Assembly: GCF_000003815.2 (NCBI RefSeq)
Contig: NC_049987.1
Span: forward strand, 21,710,187-21,774,186
DNA: 64,000 bases
Reading direction: 5' to 3'
Source of the DNA: Branchiostoma floridae
Lineage: Eukaryota; Chordata; Leptocardii; Amphioxiformes; Branchiostomatidae
In this document: one piece after another, positions 11,404 to 21,588 of the stretch
Position numbering within the stretch: the first letter of the stretch is position 1
Layout: each line of letters starts with the position of its first letter
The notes under the pieces: generated by a model
The model's database searches: none
The model's input: only the letters and a program-made list of their open reading frames with translations
Told to the model about the DNA's origin: nothing
Translations under genes and position numbers: made by a program

Positions 11404-14400
11404 ATGCATGCGTGTAAACTTTGTGGAAGGATGTTCCGTGTAGTTCTTAGGTCCAACAGAGCTTTGCTGTCACGTTTCAATGGCGTATTGGATTCGACAG
11501 GGAGAAACACTTCGGTCAGGTAAAGGCGCCCCTCCCCTTTTTTATTTTCCCAAAGATACTAAAACTTAGCAATTTAACCTCCTTGAACTTAGTAAAAGCT
11601 GTGCCAAATTTATGCGGTTTTTATCAAGAGACCTTGGTTGTGTGTATATACGTATACAGATAGATTAAGCTTGGGTTTGATAAGTACAAGATTAGTTTCT
11701 AGAAAAAAACAAAACATGCATCATATTTGATAGCTAACTGAATGTTTGTAAATTTTATTTGTAACCAAATACAACTTGGTTCAAGCAAGGGGCCGCTAGC
11801 AAAGATGTTACTAGTAACTCCTTTGGTTTAAGGGGGACTTAAAGTAAAGACGTAAAGTAAAACCTAATACACCTTCAAAGCAAAACTGGAAAAATACATG
11901 GAAAATCACCTAGTCAGTAGTGTGAAGAGCACATGACCCCAGGCCCTGCCTGACGTCATAAATATCATGACGCCTGCTACAACAACTACAGTACAGGGCA
12001 CGGGATAACCCCCCCCCCAAAAATGGAATTATACTGTTCCTACCTGGCCACAGGCACTATTTAACTCACATTTTCTTTATTGTAGGTCCTGCAGCAGTAC
12101 AGCATATCCCAGCAGTGACTCTGTGAATGAGTCAGGCACAAAGCAGAAGAAAACCAGCATCAACCCTGAGGAGGTGAAGAAGTTTAACGCCCTGGCCAGC
12201 AAGTGGTGGGACACCAAGGTGAGCAGTGTGGAAGCCTGGTTGCCAGACATCCTGTAATGGAAAGTGTTGATGGAACAGTGGAGCTTGGCGAACTTGTACA
12301 TTGTCTCGAACGGAGTTCTAGAATGAACAGAACCTTACTGAGAATAAACAAGAGTTTTGGTTTCATCGTCTTAAGACGCAGTCGTGTTTCCTTGCTCTCC
12401 CATCTGTTCCTCTATGTATAACAATCGTATTCTCCAAGCAGAGGTTGGAGACTCACTCCCCGTAAAAATCCCAGCCACTACTAATCTCCATGACCCAATA
12501 TCTGCTTGGGGAATAAGACATCCAAAGGCAAACAGGCAAACATGGAGAATGCTGTCACCTCTGGGAGCAGGGCATGCGTTGCTCCCCCCGACAATGTGCT
12601 TTGCACTGTCTGGTACTTAGTGTTTGACATCCATACTAGTATCTGGTAGTGTGTGTGTAATTGAGTGCTCTAAAACTCTGCTGTAGCTGGAAAAGGTGNN
12701 NNNNNNNNNNNNNNNNNNNNNNNNNNNNNNNNNNNNNNNNNNNNNNNNNNNNNNNNNNNNNNNNNNNNNNNNNNNNNNNNNNNNNNNNNNNNNNNNNNGT
12801 CTTTCTTCTTCATTTCACAGCATTTTGAATGATCATAGACACTGCATATACTTTAACAGTTTTTTTTTTTAGGACCATTGGAAGAATAGCTTGTCATCAG
12901 GTTATATCTGGAATTCTGGATACATTTACTTTCCCTTTTCCATCTCCCAAAAAATCTCCCAGGGTGAACTGAAAGGACTACACTCCATGAACAGACTGAG
13001 AGTCCCCATGATCAGAGACACGCTGGTGAAACATCACAGTATCAGCAAGAAGAGCCGGCCGCTGGAGGGACTGAGGATCCTGGACGTGGGATGTGGGGGA
13101 GGGATTCTGTCTGTGGTAAGGTATACACATGCTGTAGTCCTGTAGATATACAAGTGTAATGGAAGAAATACAAATTTACTATATATCAGCGTCCTAAGTA
13201 TCCAAGTATCTATTCTTGCCTTAGACTGTCTATCTGTTTATTAGTAGCCAGTGTAACTACCCTTTGGCACATCACACCAGCTTTAAATCTTACTAGTCTT
13301 ATGCAGGAGAAGCGTACTGCATGCAGACTTGGCAACTTTCTTTCCCTTTTCTTTGGCAGATTTCCAATTACAGTATTTGTCTTGCATTATTTATGAGTCA
13401 AACCAATCCACCTAAATAGCCCTTGCAGGAGACCTAAGTCACAAACTTTGCTTCAAAATTATTTCAAAGTTATGATGACTAAGCAGATGTGATATTTTGC
13501 ATACCACAGCCCCTGGCTAAGCTTGGTGCGCAGGTGACTGGTCTGGATGCCTCAGAGGAAGCTGTGAAGGCTGCCACCGCACACATGGCTCGCGACCCTT
13601 CCCTGAAGGACACACTGACCTTCACCCACGGAACAGTGGAGGACTTGGTTGCATCGGAGGTCAGGGATTACTACGATGCCCTGGTGGCCTCAGAGGTCAT
13701 AGAACATGTAGACGCTCTGGACGACTTTGTAGGCTCAAGCTGTGACCTTGTCAAGGTGTGTATTATGGAACAACTTCCCTATTTTCCCCAACTGCTGCAT
13801 CTTTCTAAACCAAAATCTGAGGATCAATAGGAGTTCCATTTTCCTAAGACACTAGCCCCAACCTCCAGCACTAAATGAAATTCATACAGAAATGTTTTGT
13901 GGAGAATTAGTACTCTGGTCTCAGTGTCCTTCTCTGTAATTTTCCATAGTTTTTCTGCCCTCCAGAACTAGCGTTTGACTAGTTGGGCAGCCTTGACTGT
14001 TAGTGAATGTTATGATTGATGCTGCCAAACTAAAAAAACGTTGATGAAGGTTGGACATAGATACCCCAAATAGCAATTACTCAAGCAACTTGATATGATT
14101 TTGGAAACGGTTATACGTTTCACACAACATTCATTATCTTTTGTCAGTGACACAATGAGAGAAAATGTTTGATATTTTTCAGCCCGGTGGCTCCCTTTTC
14201 TTCACCACTATCAATCGCACCACCCAGTCGTACTACCTGGCAGTGATAGCAGCAGAGTACATTGTGGGCGTGGTACCCAGAGGAACTCACAACTGGAACA
14301 AGTTCGTCAAACCAGAGGAGCTGAAAGATGAGCTGAAAGCAAGTAAGTTTTTTTCATCTTTGTGTGATTCTAAAGGCCATGTTGATTTGATCATATGGAT

Positions 14401-14894
14401 GACATCCTGTTGAAACTACAAGCATGCGAATGAAAAAAGTTTGGCAAAAAAGTTGCCTTCATTATGAAAAATCTCAGTTGTCAGGAAGGTTGAAGTATGG
14501 TAATTGGTATACCAAATAATAGACTCTATTATAGAGTCTTCATATTGTTCCTTCGTGTCTTTTTTTTTTTTACCTTGGAATCAACTATGTCTCAAAACAT
14601 TTTACTATTAACTACCACCTTCGCATCTGGATGTCTGTAACAGTAAAAAGATTTCACATTTATGTTGAAAATTGCTCCCAATAGTCAGTGTATGCATTTC
14701 TAAACTCACAGTTCTTGACGAAACAAAAAGATTTTATGCTGACCTAGGCAACTTGTATTTCCATTGTTTCAGATAATTGTCACCCCCGTCTGATCCATGG
14801 TATGTTCTACAACCCCTTCCTGAATCGCTGGAATTGGACAGGGTCCACAGAGATGAACTATGCCCTCCATGCCATCAAGGAGCCAGAACTTTAA
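11404..14894 (+). CDS. COQ3: COQ3: ubiquinone biosynthesis O-methyltransferase, mitochondrial
   Basis: Performs the SAM-dependent O-methylation steps of coenzyme Q synthesis on the matrix side of the inner mitochondrial membrane. Exons: 11404-11519, 12086-12218, 12963-13115, 13510-13755, 14183-14342, 14773-14894. They give 309 aa with every phase closing. The N-terminus is basic and Ser/Arg-rich (a second ATG lies at 11431), as expected of a mitochondrial targeting peptide. Family marks in order: FNALASKWWD, LHSMNRLRVPMIRD, the SAM motif LDVGCGGGILSVPLAKLGA with acidic GLDAS, VASEVIEHV, KPGGSLFFTTINRT, VPRGTHNWNKFVKPEEL and the terminal GMFYNPF...NYALHA segment. A 100-N gap lies inside intron 2 and does not interrupt the coding sequence. 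AATAAA at 15259-15264 is a plausible poly(A) signal. Confidence 0.96.
12430..12560. mobile_element. Degenerate MITE-like fragment in COQ3 intron 2
   Basis: It opens with CAAGCAGAGGTTGGAG and contains the opposing AATATCTGCTTGGGG. This resembles the AAGCAGAGGTT-ended foldback elements at 35693-35850 and 42594-42765. Ends are unclear. Confidence 0.4.
12699..12798. other. Assembly gap (100 N) in COQ3 intron 2
   Basis: Exactly 100 N, a conventional placeholder, so the true distance is unknown. Confidence 0.99.
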
Positions 14895-15836
14895 GAACAA
14901 AATATAATAGAAGAAGAGACTTGGGCATTGCCAGAGAAATACTGATTGATGAAGGCAATGTATGGTACATTTGTAAGGCTTGACCCTAACGCAGTGCAAG
15001 GGCTTGCTATCACAGGTGGCCAAGGACCACTTGGTGTAACAAATGACTTGCTTTAACACACCCACCAGCTCTGTACTTCCAACCTTCATACAGAAGGGAT
15101 TGTACTGGAGGTGAATATTAGAGGTAAATGTGATAAACAGAGCAGAAGGCAGTCTACATGTGGTAATACAGTATTAAGTTATCCAGAAGTGGTGCAAGTT
15201 AAGAAATTGCAATGTGTATGTCAACTTTGTTGGTGCTCGCTTGCTGAGACGCACAAGAAATAAAATGTGTGGAAAAATTGCTTCTCAGTGTGTTTTACTA
15301 CCACCTGTGACAGGAAAGGGTGGGGACCTGAGAGGAGCGAGCCGGTAAAAATCCAGACTACCACTATATCTCCGTGACTCAACCTCTGCGTAGAGAATAG
15401 GTCAATTTTACATTTTTTTTATTAAGGTAGGATTTTAAAATTCTAGTGGGAGATTTCCAAACAGATTTCTTTGGAAATTGTATCGAAATGGACCTATGTT
15501 TTGAGTATCACCCATTCTCAAGTTTACACAAACAAAAATCCATGTACAGGCTAAAACAAGAACAATCAGACCAATGTTTCTTGTCAAAATGGTTTATCAA
15601 CATTCAGAAAGTAACTCTTGGTATATGTACCCGTCAAAATTATAAACATCTACAAAGTTTCTACACCAGTAAGTCAATATTCAATCTCATCTCTGGAAGA
15701 TCTGTCCTTTCAAAAATTGTTTTCAGACATCTAAATAAGCAAGAAGTCTCCCTAACATCTCCAATAACCTTGATGTAAAATTGCTTATAAATACTGTATC
15801 AAAAGCCACAGTCAACCTCCCCACCAGACTCCACTT

Positions 15837-15937
15837 TAGCCTGAGTATCATCCTCCGTAGTGACCGCTGGCTCACGACTTTCGCGAGCCAGCGGTTACAA
15901 CGGAGGATGGTTACTACGGAGGATGATACTCAGGCTA
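15837..15937. mobile_element. TAGCCT foldback element with 9-bp target duplication
   Basis: A 101-bp hairpin opens with TAGCCTGAGTATCATCCTCC and closes with its reverse complement; the right arm has a short internal insertion. It is flanked by a perfect 9-bp direct repeat ACTCCACTT (15828-15836 and 15938-15946). A 9-bp duplication is typical of Mutator-like transposases, so a MULE-derived MITE is the working guess. Confidence 0.85.
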
Positions 15938-17098
15938 ACTCCACTTGTCTTGCTTTGTATAATACATATTTGTGTAAAACATGTAATTGACTATTGGTGC
16001 TGTTTTGTGTTGAAGTCTAACAAAATATGTTCCACCATTTTTCAGTCATCTCAATCGCTTATTAAGTAAGTGACTAATTTGCAAGCTACAAATATATATG
16101 ACAAGTTGCAGAATAACAACCCTTCTACCAGACAGCAAACTGCAAGATCTCTTACCTCATCATGCTCCTATTTGGTACTGAAGCACAAGTTCAATACCTT
16201 ACATCATAGATAAGCCAGCTATAACAGCACAAAAGCATACAAGCATCTGGTGGGGCCGTGTTTCTTAACTTTGCATTGCAATTGCAATATGATACTCCTT
16301 CAGATAAGCACATCATATACACAACAAAAAGTCTGGGAAAGTCTGCTTACTAATTCCCAGAACACGAAAGTCTGCTCACTAATTCCCAGAGCACATATCT
16401 CAACAAGCTGTACAGTAGTCTATAGATAGATACATCAGTTGTGTACTGGATATATTGATAGCCAGCAAAGCATAATCTATTATGCTGTACCATAGTAAGA
16501 GCTGAGTTCAACTTATCCATTGCACTTTAATTAAAGTTTAAATAAATCAACATATAAATGCTTGGCAATAACTCCCTAAGACTTTTTATCTTGCTCTTGC
16601 TTTAGCAAGAGCAGTAATTAATAAAGTTTATATCTACAGGCCGCATACAAAATCATTTTATGAAAGTTTTTTAAATGGTCATTCAATCTCATAAATTACG
16701 TGTTGTCTGTCCACTTGTAGCAGACACTTCTTTCAAGGAACAATTCACACTGACAAGCCAATGGGAGCTTGTAATTTTCTACATATCCCCACAATGCTTC
16801 TTCAATATTCTTTAAAACCTCAAGTCTTCAATAAGATGCCTGCCTTTCTCTATTTTGTACATACATCCTTCAGATGATTTTCCTTTCATTTCATCAAAGC
16901 ACCCAGGGAAATATTTCACTTGAATAGGCAAAAGAACACAATCCATGCATGAACATTAGACAAAGTTTCCATCTCTTCACCGGCCCACCCTCAATAGAGA
17001 TGGGGACGACATAGACTTTCTGATACTTATGAGTCCTAAGGAGGGGGTCATAAGTTATGACATCCCCTGCATAAGTGGTGTGTTTCTGACGTCACTGC

Positions 17099-17205
17099 TG
17101 TGAGCAAGGTCGACGGAGATTGACCAAAAATTTAGAGTGGTAAGTTCCCATAGTTTAATTCAGTGTTGGAAGTAAAGTGTTAGCATTTTTCTATAATTTC
17201 CACCT
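17099..17205 (+). repeat. Interspersed repeat, GTGAGCAAGGTCGACGGAG family
   Basis: Shares GTGAGCAAGGTCGACGGAG and the following block (CAGTGTTGGA.GTAAA.TG.TAGCATTTTTCTATAATT) with 53948-54040, which sits immediately before an exon of the carboxylesterase. No terminal repeats are evident. Confidence 0.7.
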
Positions 17206-17243
17206 CTTCCTTGCTGTAATTGTCAGGAGTTTGTTGCTATGCG

Positions 17244-18784
17244 CTACTGAACCTTCCCCAGACTGGAGAGTCTGGAGTTGCTCTGTGTCTGGTCCTGAGT
17301 CAGGTGTAGGATGCGCCTGCCCAGGTGTGCATTGTGCTGCTGCAGGTACCGGATCATGTCTGCCTGCTTCTCTAGCACCTGGGAGGGGACAAACACTTAT
17401 CAGAAATTTTAATTCAAAATACATATAGAGCGAACTAATACGCAACAGATATTACAGGTGGGGAGTTTTGCTCAGGTCAGGTGCAGGTCTGGACCTGTAC
17501 CTAAACCTCTGTACAGGTACTACAGGTGCTTGTACTTGTACCGGTAGCTGATGTTATGTTTAAGTAGCCCTAATAATACATCTTCGGTTGTATATGGCCT
17601 CCGTCCTCAGTTGGTTTGCATAACAATGTTAAGAAGTGTTTTGTTCATGTCTGGGAGCATTCACCTTTGACCTCAGCATGTGCAGTTGTATCTGTGAAAG
17701 GGCTTACTAAATGACAACAAACCTCGTCCAGGTAGTCCCCATCCCTGAAGCCGACCTCTGTGGAGGTGACGTGGGACTGCAGGAAGCCCAGCTCGTCCTG
17801 CTGCACGTCAGGCGAGGCGCGACTTCTGTTGAAGCGGACAGTTCGCACCAGGTACAGGATCAGGCAGGGTAGGGTCACCACAAGCTCCAGGGCAGCCAGG
17901 ACTGTGTACATGATGACAGAAACAGGTTACAGATTTAACGTTAGAAATACATGTACTTCTGTTGAACCGGACGGTTCGCACCAGGTACAGAATGAGACAG
18001 GGTAAGGTGACCACTAGCTCCAGGGCTGCCAGAACTGTATGGTGCATCCAGTCTTGTTATCAGTGAGCGAAAGGGTATGTCACATGACAGTTAGCTACAT
18101 GTATAACATATATCGGTAGATAATTGATCAAACTTGTTTAGGTACAGGTGCAGGTCTGGACCTGTACCTTGACAACTGTAAACGTAACTGAAATTTGTTC
18201 AGGCACACATGTACAGCTCTACAACCAGGTAAAGTAGTCTATGCGAATGTTAGCTACAGTTCAGACAGACCTTGTATGTAATGATCCGGCTGTAAAGCGG
18301 CGTCCTTCCCGTCCTTGTGCCGCAGGTCGGCCAGGAGCTGGAGCAGCGCCAGTAGTAAGGACGACCCGGCGGAGATCACGATGAAGGGCAGCCGACGGAT
18401 GTCCTTCGTCTGCCGATAAAACTCCAGGTAACCGTTACGGCGAGAAACAAAGTGCTGGTACCGCATGTAGCGTTCTAGCAGAAACGTCAGGAACCAGAGT
18501 CCAGTCTGACAGTACACTAGGACGGATATTGAAATGTCTAACTCGGGCAGAACGAAACAAGCGACGGCGAACGCGACCACCAAGACGGCCTGGGTTACCC
18601 CCGCCCACACCGTACAGATGGGGTGAAATTCCGGGTCACTTTCCGCGGATAAAGTCTGGTCTACAAGCAACTCCTCATCCTTTGAAGTCAAGCTCGCTTC
18701 TTGGTCGAAGAAATAGGCGCCTTGCCGGGAGCCTTCGCTCCCTAAACTCACCATAACTTCAGAGTTTACGAGTACGAGTATCAC
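17244..18784 (-). CDS. TMEM192: TMEM192: lysosomal/late-endosomal transmembrane protein
   Basis: TMEM192 is a four-span homodimeric protein of lysosome and late endosome membranes. Exons on the minus strand: 18271-18784, 17723-17901, 17244-17378; phases close and give 275 aa (human about 271). The start may instead be the in-frame ATG at 18754 (265 aa). The first exon holds a hydrophilic N-tail followed by hydrophobic spans (VWAGVTQAVLVVAFAVACFV; ISVLVYCQTGLWFLTFLL; LPFIVISAGSSLLLALLQLL). Exon 2 gives the fourth span (VLAALELVVTLPCLILYLV) and TSTEVGFRDGDYLDEV. Exon 3 encodes the C-terminal coiled segment EKQADMIRYLQQHNAHLGRR, which closely follows the vertebrate tail. Exon 2 has a partial duplicate just upstream (17955-18047). 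Confidence 0.93.
17455..17560. repeat. Low-complexity ACCTGTACCTG-type repeat
   Basis: Irregular repeats of GGTCTGGACCTGTACC-like sequence in the intron between TMEM192 exons 2 and 3. The same words recur at about 18135-18175 (TMEM192 intron 1) and 6485-6545 (PNISR intron), so this is a dispersed simple-sequence family. Confidence 0.6.
17955..18047 (-). pseudogene. Partial duplicate of TMEM192 exon 2
   Basis: Repeats the first 27 codons of exon 2 (VLAALELVVTLPCLILYLV then RTVRFNRS) with an identical protein sequence. About ten nucleotide differences are all synonymous. A CAG acceptor precedes it, but the second half of the exon and its donor are missing. It could be a recent exon duplication, a gene-conversion product, or an assembly merge of two haplotypes. 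Confidence 0.85.
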
Positions 18785-19139
18785 GAGACAACAACTCGAA
18801 TGTCACTTCCTCGTTTTCCGTTTTCTGTTCACCTCCACTTCCGGTCTGACTAGTGTACTTTCCAAAGGGGTCCAATCTCCGGAAAACTTCATCGTACGTA
18901 ATATTTTTAAGTATATAAAGTACCCCGGATGTTGCCAGTTTCGGACGGTAAAACCGACGCTCCAACAATGTTGTAACTTTTTCTTACCTAGAGGTCACCC
19001 TGGGCCCTAATTTTTGCTCCAGTTATTCCTAACGTTACAGTGTACCCACTGATAACTTTTGATAACCTCTGTAATATCCTAGAGGTTACATTTTTTAGAA
19101 ATCTCTACTTCGAACTTGACGGAAGACCAAACGGCCAAC

Positions 19140-21584
19140 ATGGCGTCCAAGATGGCGGCCACGGCGTCCCCTGACAACGGACCTACAATCCGACAGCTGC
19201 TCCACCTGACGGAATCTGCTTCAAACGACGAAGTACACGAAGCATACAGTATCTTCGTTCAAGAGTTCACCAAGGAACAGGAGTACGTAAAGAAACTGAG
19301 ACCCGCAGAAAAGAAAACCTATCGTCACAAGATCAGTGGAAAGTACTTTTCGGAGGTAAGCGCTGCCTTTTTGTCTTCAATGGACACTCGGAACAAGATC
19401 TCCACCGGCGAAGTAGGGAACCACAGAGTCACCCACAATTCCTGTTCCATAACTATTGATATCCCAAGCAACACCTTGACCTCATGGAAAACAGTATGTG
19501 CATCATATTACGGTGTACAAGGAAAAGATCGGGTCACAGCGAAAGGTACCAAGCTTAGCACTCAGTTTAGCACCACGTTCAAAGACTCTGCTCAGCAGCC
19601 CGAGAGAGAACTCGGCTCAATTCACATCACAGTGTACAACACGCATAGACTGTTGATACAAGGTACCTGCTACGCTTTATGGCTATGCTCACATTATGAC
19701 ACCCTGCAAGCCATGGTGCTGGCAGACGCAGCTGAGCGACACCCCAGCGAGCCCGACTACGGTGGAACAGAACAAGCCACGAAATGCGCCGTCTGTGACA
19801 AACACGAAATACACGGCGACGTGTTCGTCTGCTGTGACGATTGTGGTAGCTGGACACACTTTGACTGCACAGGCTTGAGTGAGGAAACCAAATCCCTCCT
19901 CAAAAACACAAACAAGAAGTACCACTGTATAAACTGTCACATTCCACAGGACGCCATTCCCCCAACAGAACAAAGCGAAGCTGACCAACGCCATTTCGCA
20001 CCTCCGCCACGCTGCACCCAGGCAGGCAAAAATGCAAAACAAAGCAACTCAACAATGAAAGACCCAAACCATCAAGACAACGAGAAAACTGAAACACTCC
20101 AAACAGCCATAATGGACCTAGAAGCAAGCCTCGCGCAAATGAAACTTCAGTCAAACACCTTCGAATGTAATGTATCAAACCAGCTGGACACGATTTTCAA
20201 GCGACTAGACTCGTCTTCCCCCCCAGTCAAGCAGGAGGCAGAACTCAAGAAACTGAAAGAGGATAACAAAAAACTACAAGAAGAAAACAAAAAACTCTGT
20301 AACCGAGTCAAACACCTGGAGAGCCTTGTGACATCCCTACAAACCGAGACAACAAGCATCCAAGGTGACATGAGTGAAGTGAAAGTCTGCCACAGCACCC
20401 TGAAAGTGAAAGTCGCTAACATAAAGGAAGCTTTACTTGATCAGGCTGTGGCCAAGAACAACAAGCAACCCGAACAAAACCTCATTCTGGACTACGCTGT
20501 CAACACTTCTAACCGTTTTGATGCTCTGCAAGTTGATGACGACCCGGAACCGAACCCAAAAGAACTGATCAGATCTATAACAAACAGAGCACCCTCCGCC
20601 AAACCCCGTTCACAGAACTCCAGACCAAAGTCAAAGCGTGTAATATTAATCGGTGACTCCAACGCCCAGAAACTAAAACCCAGTCTCCTCAGTCCAACCG
20701 TAGACTTCCCAAAACCAATCTGGGCACCGACGCTCCCAGACACACTAACGGTTCTGGAGAAACTGTCCGAGGAACAGCCTGCTCCAAACACCGTGATATT
20801 CCACGTTGGTACGAACGATGTCGTTTCCAAGTCCAAGGACACTGTGATTAACGACTTTGACACAGCGATAAGCACAACACAGTCGCTGTTCCCAAACGCT
20901 GACGTGGTTATATCGGCAGTCCCACCGAGGAGAGCTACACTCCAGCACCCTAACGTGAAGGACGACATCACCGCTGTGAACCTACACCTAAGGAACATGT
21001 GCGAAACAAACAACGCGATGACTTTCGTGAGCCATTCCCAACTTTGGAAAGGCCGTGATTGCAACGAGAAGTTGTTTGTACGGGACGGTTATCATCTTAG
21101 CGATGATGGCGTCAGGGTCCTAGGATATAACCTAAAGAAACAGGCCACAGGGCCCCTAGGTCTTGTCCCTAGAAATCAGTCCCAACAGCGTCGTAACGAA
21201 AACCGTGATCGCACCTCGTATAACAAGAATAACCATCAAGACTCCCGCGGACGCCAGGCATCATATGACCCAACCACTGAACAAGGGTACAACAAGACCA
21301 ACCACCGAGCGTCTCGTACACGGCCAAACCAGCGCCCACCAACTCCAAGCGGACCGAGACAACCCGGCACGGGACCAAGCCCGTTCATCAGTGGACCGAG
21401 ACAGCCCGACATGGGTCCCTTCTACCCTATCTCTAATGATTGGCCATCTGTAACCGAGGCCTACGGGGACTCGCTTATGTACAGAATGCCCCCGATGTGG
21501 ACTGGACCACCACTTTATCCACCCTTCAACAACGGGTGGTTTGGAGCCTTCCCAGGACCCAGCGGAAGACCTCGCGGATCATGA
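19140..21584 (+). CDS. LINE ORF1: PHD finger and SGNH esterase protein
   Basis: 814 aa from the ATG at 19140 (the frame is open to a TTG at 19116, but ATG is preferred). The N-terminal ~200 aa have no domain I recognise. A PHD-type zinc finger follows at about 217-266 (CAVCDKHEIHGDVFVCCDDC, then a WTHFDC step and a final CINC). A coiled coil occupies about 320-440 (Lys/Glu/Leu-rich repeats). An SGNH/GDSL-type esterase domain follows, with block I GDSN, HVGTNDV and DGYHLSDDG as the Ser, Asn and Asp-His regions. The Pro/Gln-rich tail ends at a TGA at 21582. PHD plus esterase is known from CR1-like ORF1 proteins; it is thought to act in RNP formation or membrane interaction, though the role is unproven. 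Confidence 0.9.
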   Translation: MASKMAATASPDNGPTIRQLLHLTESASNDEVHEAYSIFVQEFTKEQEYVKKLRPAEKKTYRHKISGKYFSEVSAAFLSSMDTRNKISTGEVGNHRVTHNSCSITIDIPSNTLTSWKTVCASYYGVQGKDRVTAKGTKLSTQFSTTFKDSAQQPERELGSIHITVYNTHRLLIQGTCYALWLCSHYDTLQAMVLADAAERHPSEPDYGGTEQATKCAVCDKHEIHGDVFVCCDDCGSWTHFDCTGLSEETKSLLKNTNKKYHCINCHIPQDAIPPTEQSEADQRHFAPPPRCTQAGKNAKQSNSTMKDPNHQDNEKTETLQTAIMDLEASLAQMKLQSNTFECNVSNQLDTIFKRLDSSSPPVKQEAELKKLKEDNKKLQEENKKLCNRVKHLESLVTSLQTETTSIQGDMSEVKVCHSTLKVKVANIKEALLDQAVAKNNKQPEQNLILDYAVNTSNRFDALQVDDDPEPNPKELIRSITNRAPSAKPRSQNSRPKSKRVILIGDSNAQKLKPSLLSPTVDFPKPIWAPTLPDTLTVLEKLSEEQPAPNTVIFHVGTNDVVSKSKDTVINDFDTAISTTQSLFPNADVVISAVPPRRATLQHPNVKDDITAVNLHLRNMCETNNAMTFVSHSQLWKGRDCNEKLFVRDGYHLSDDGVRVLGYNLKKQATGPLGLVPRNQSQQRRNENRDRTSYNKNNHQDSRGRQASYDPTTEQGYNKTNHRASRTRPNQRPPTPSGPRQPGTGPSPFISGPRQPDMGPFYPISNDWPSVTEAYGDSLMYRMPPMWTGPPLYPPFNNGWFGAFPGPSGRPRGS

Positions 21585-21588
21585 AGTG

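Larger units (their letters stand above)
14895..17243. other. Intergenic stretch between COQ3 and TMEM192
   Basis: It holds the COQ3 3' UTR up to the AATAAA at 15259, a hairpin element at 15837-15937, and AT-rich sequence that probably includes the TMEM192 3' UTR (convergent gene). A 110-codon frame at 15446-15778 has no recognisable domain and no splice context, so it is not annotated as a gene. Confidence 0.5.

Noticed and set aside
15446-15778. 110-codon frame downstream of COQ3
   Set aside because: No recognised domain, no splice signals, composition like flanking AT-rich DNA, and it sits beyond the COQ3 poly(A) signal.
20492-21064. 190-codon antisense frame
   Set aside because: It is the shadow of LINE ORF1, whose sense frame has clear domains.
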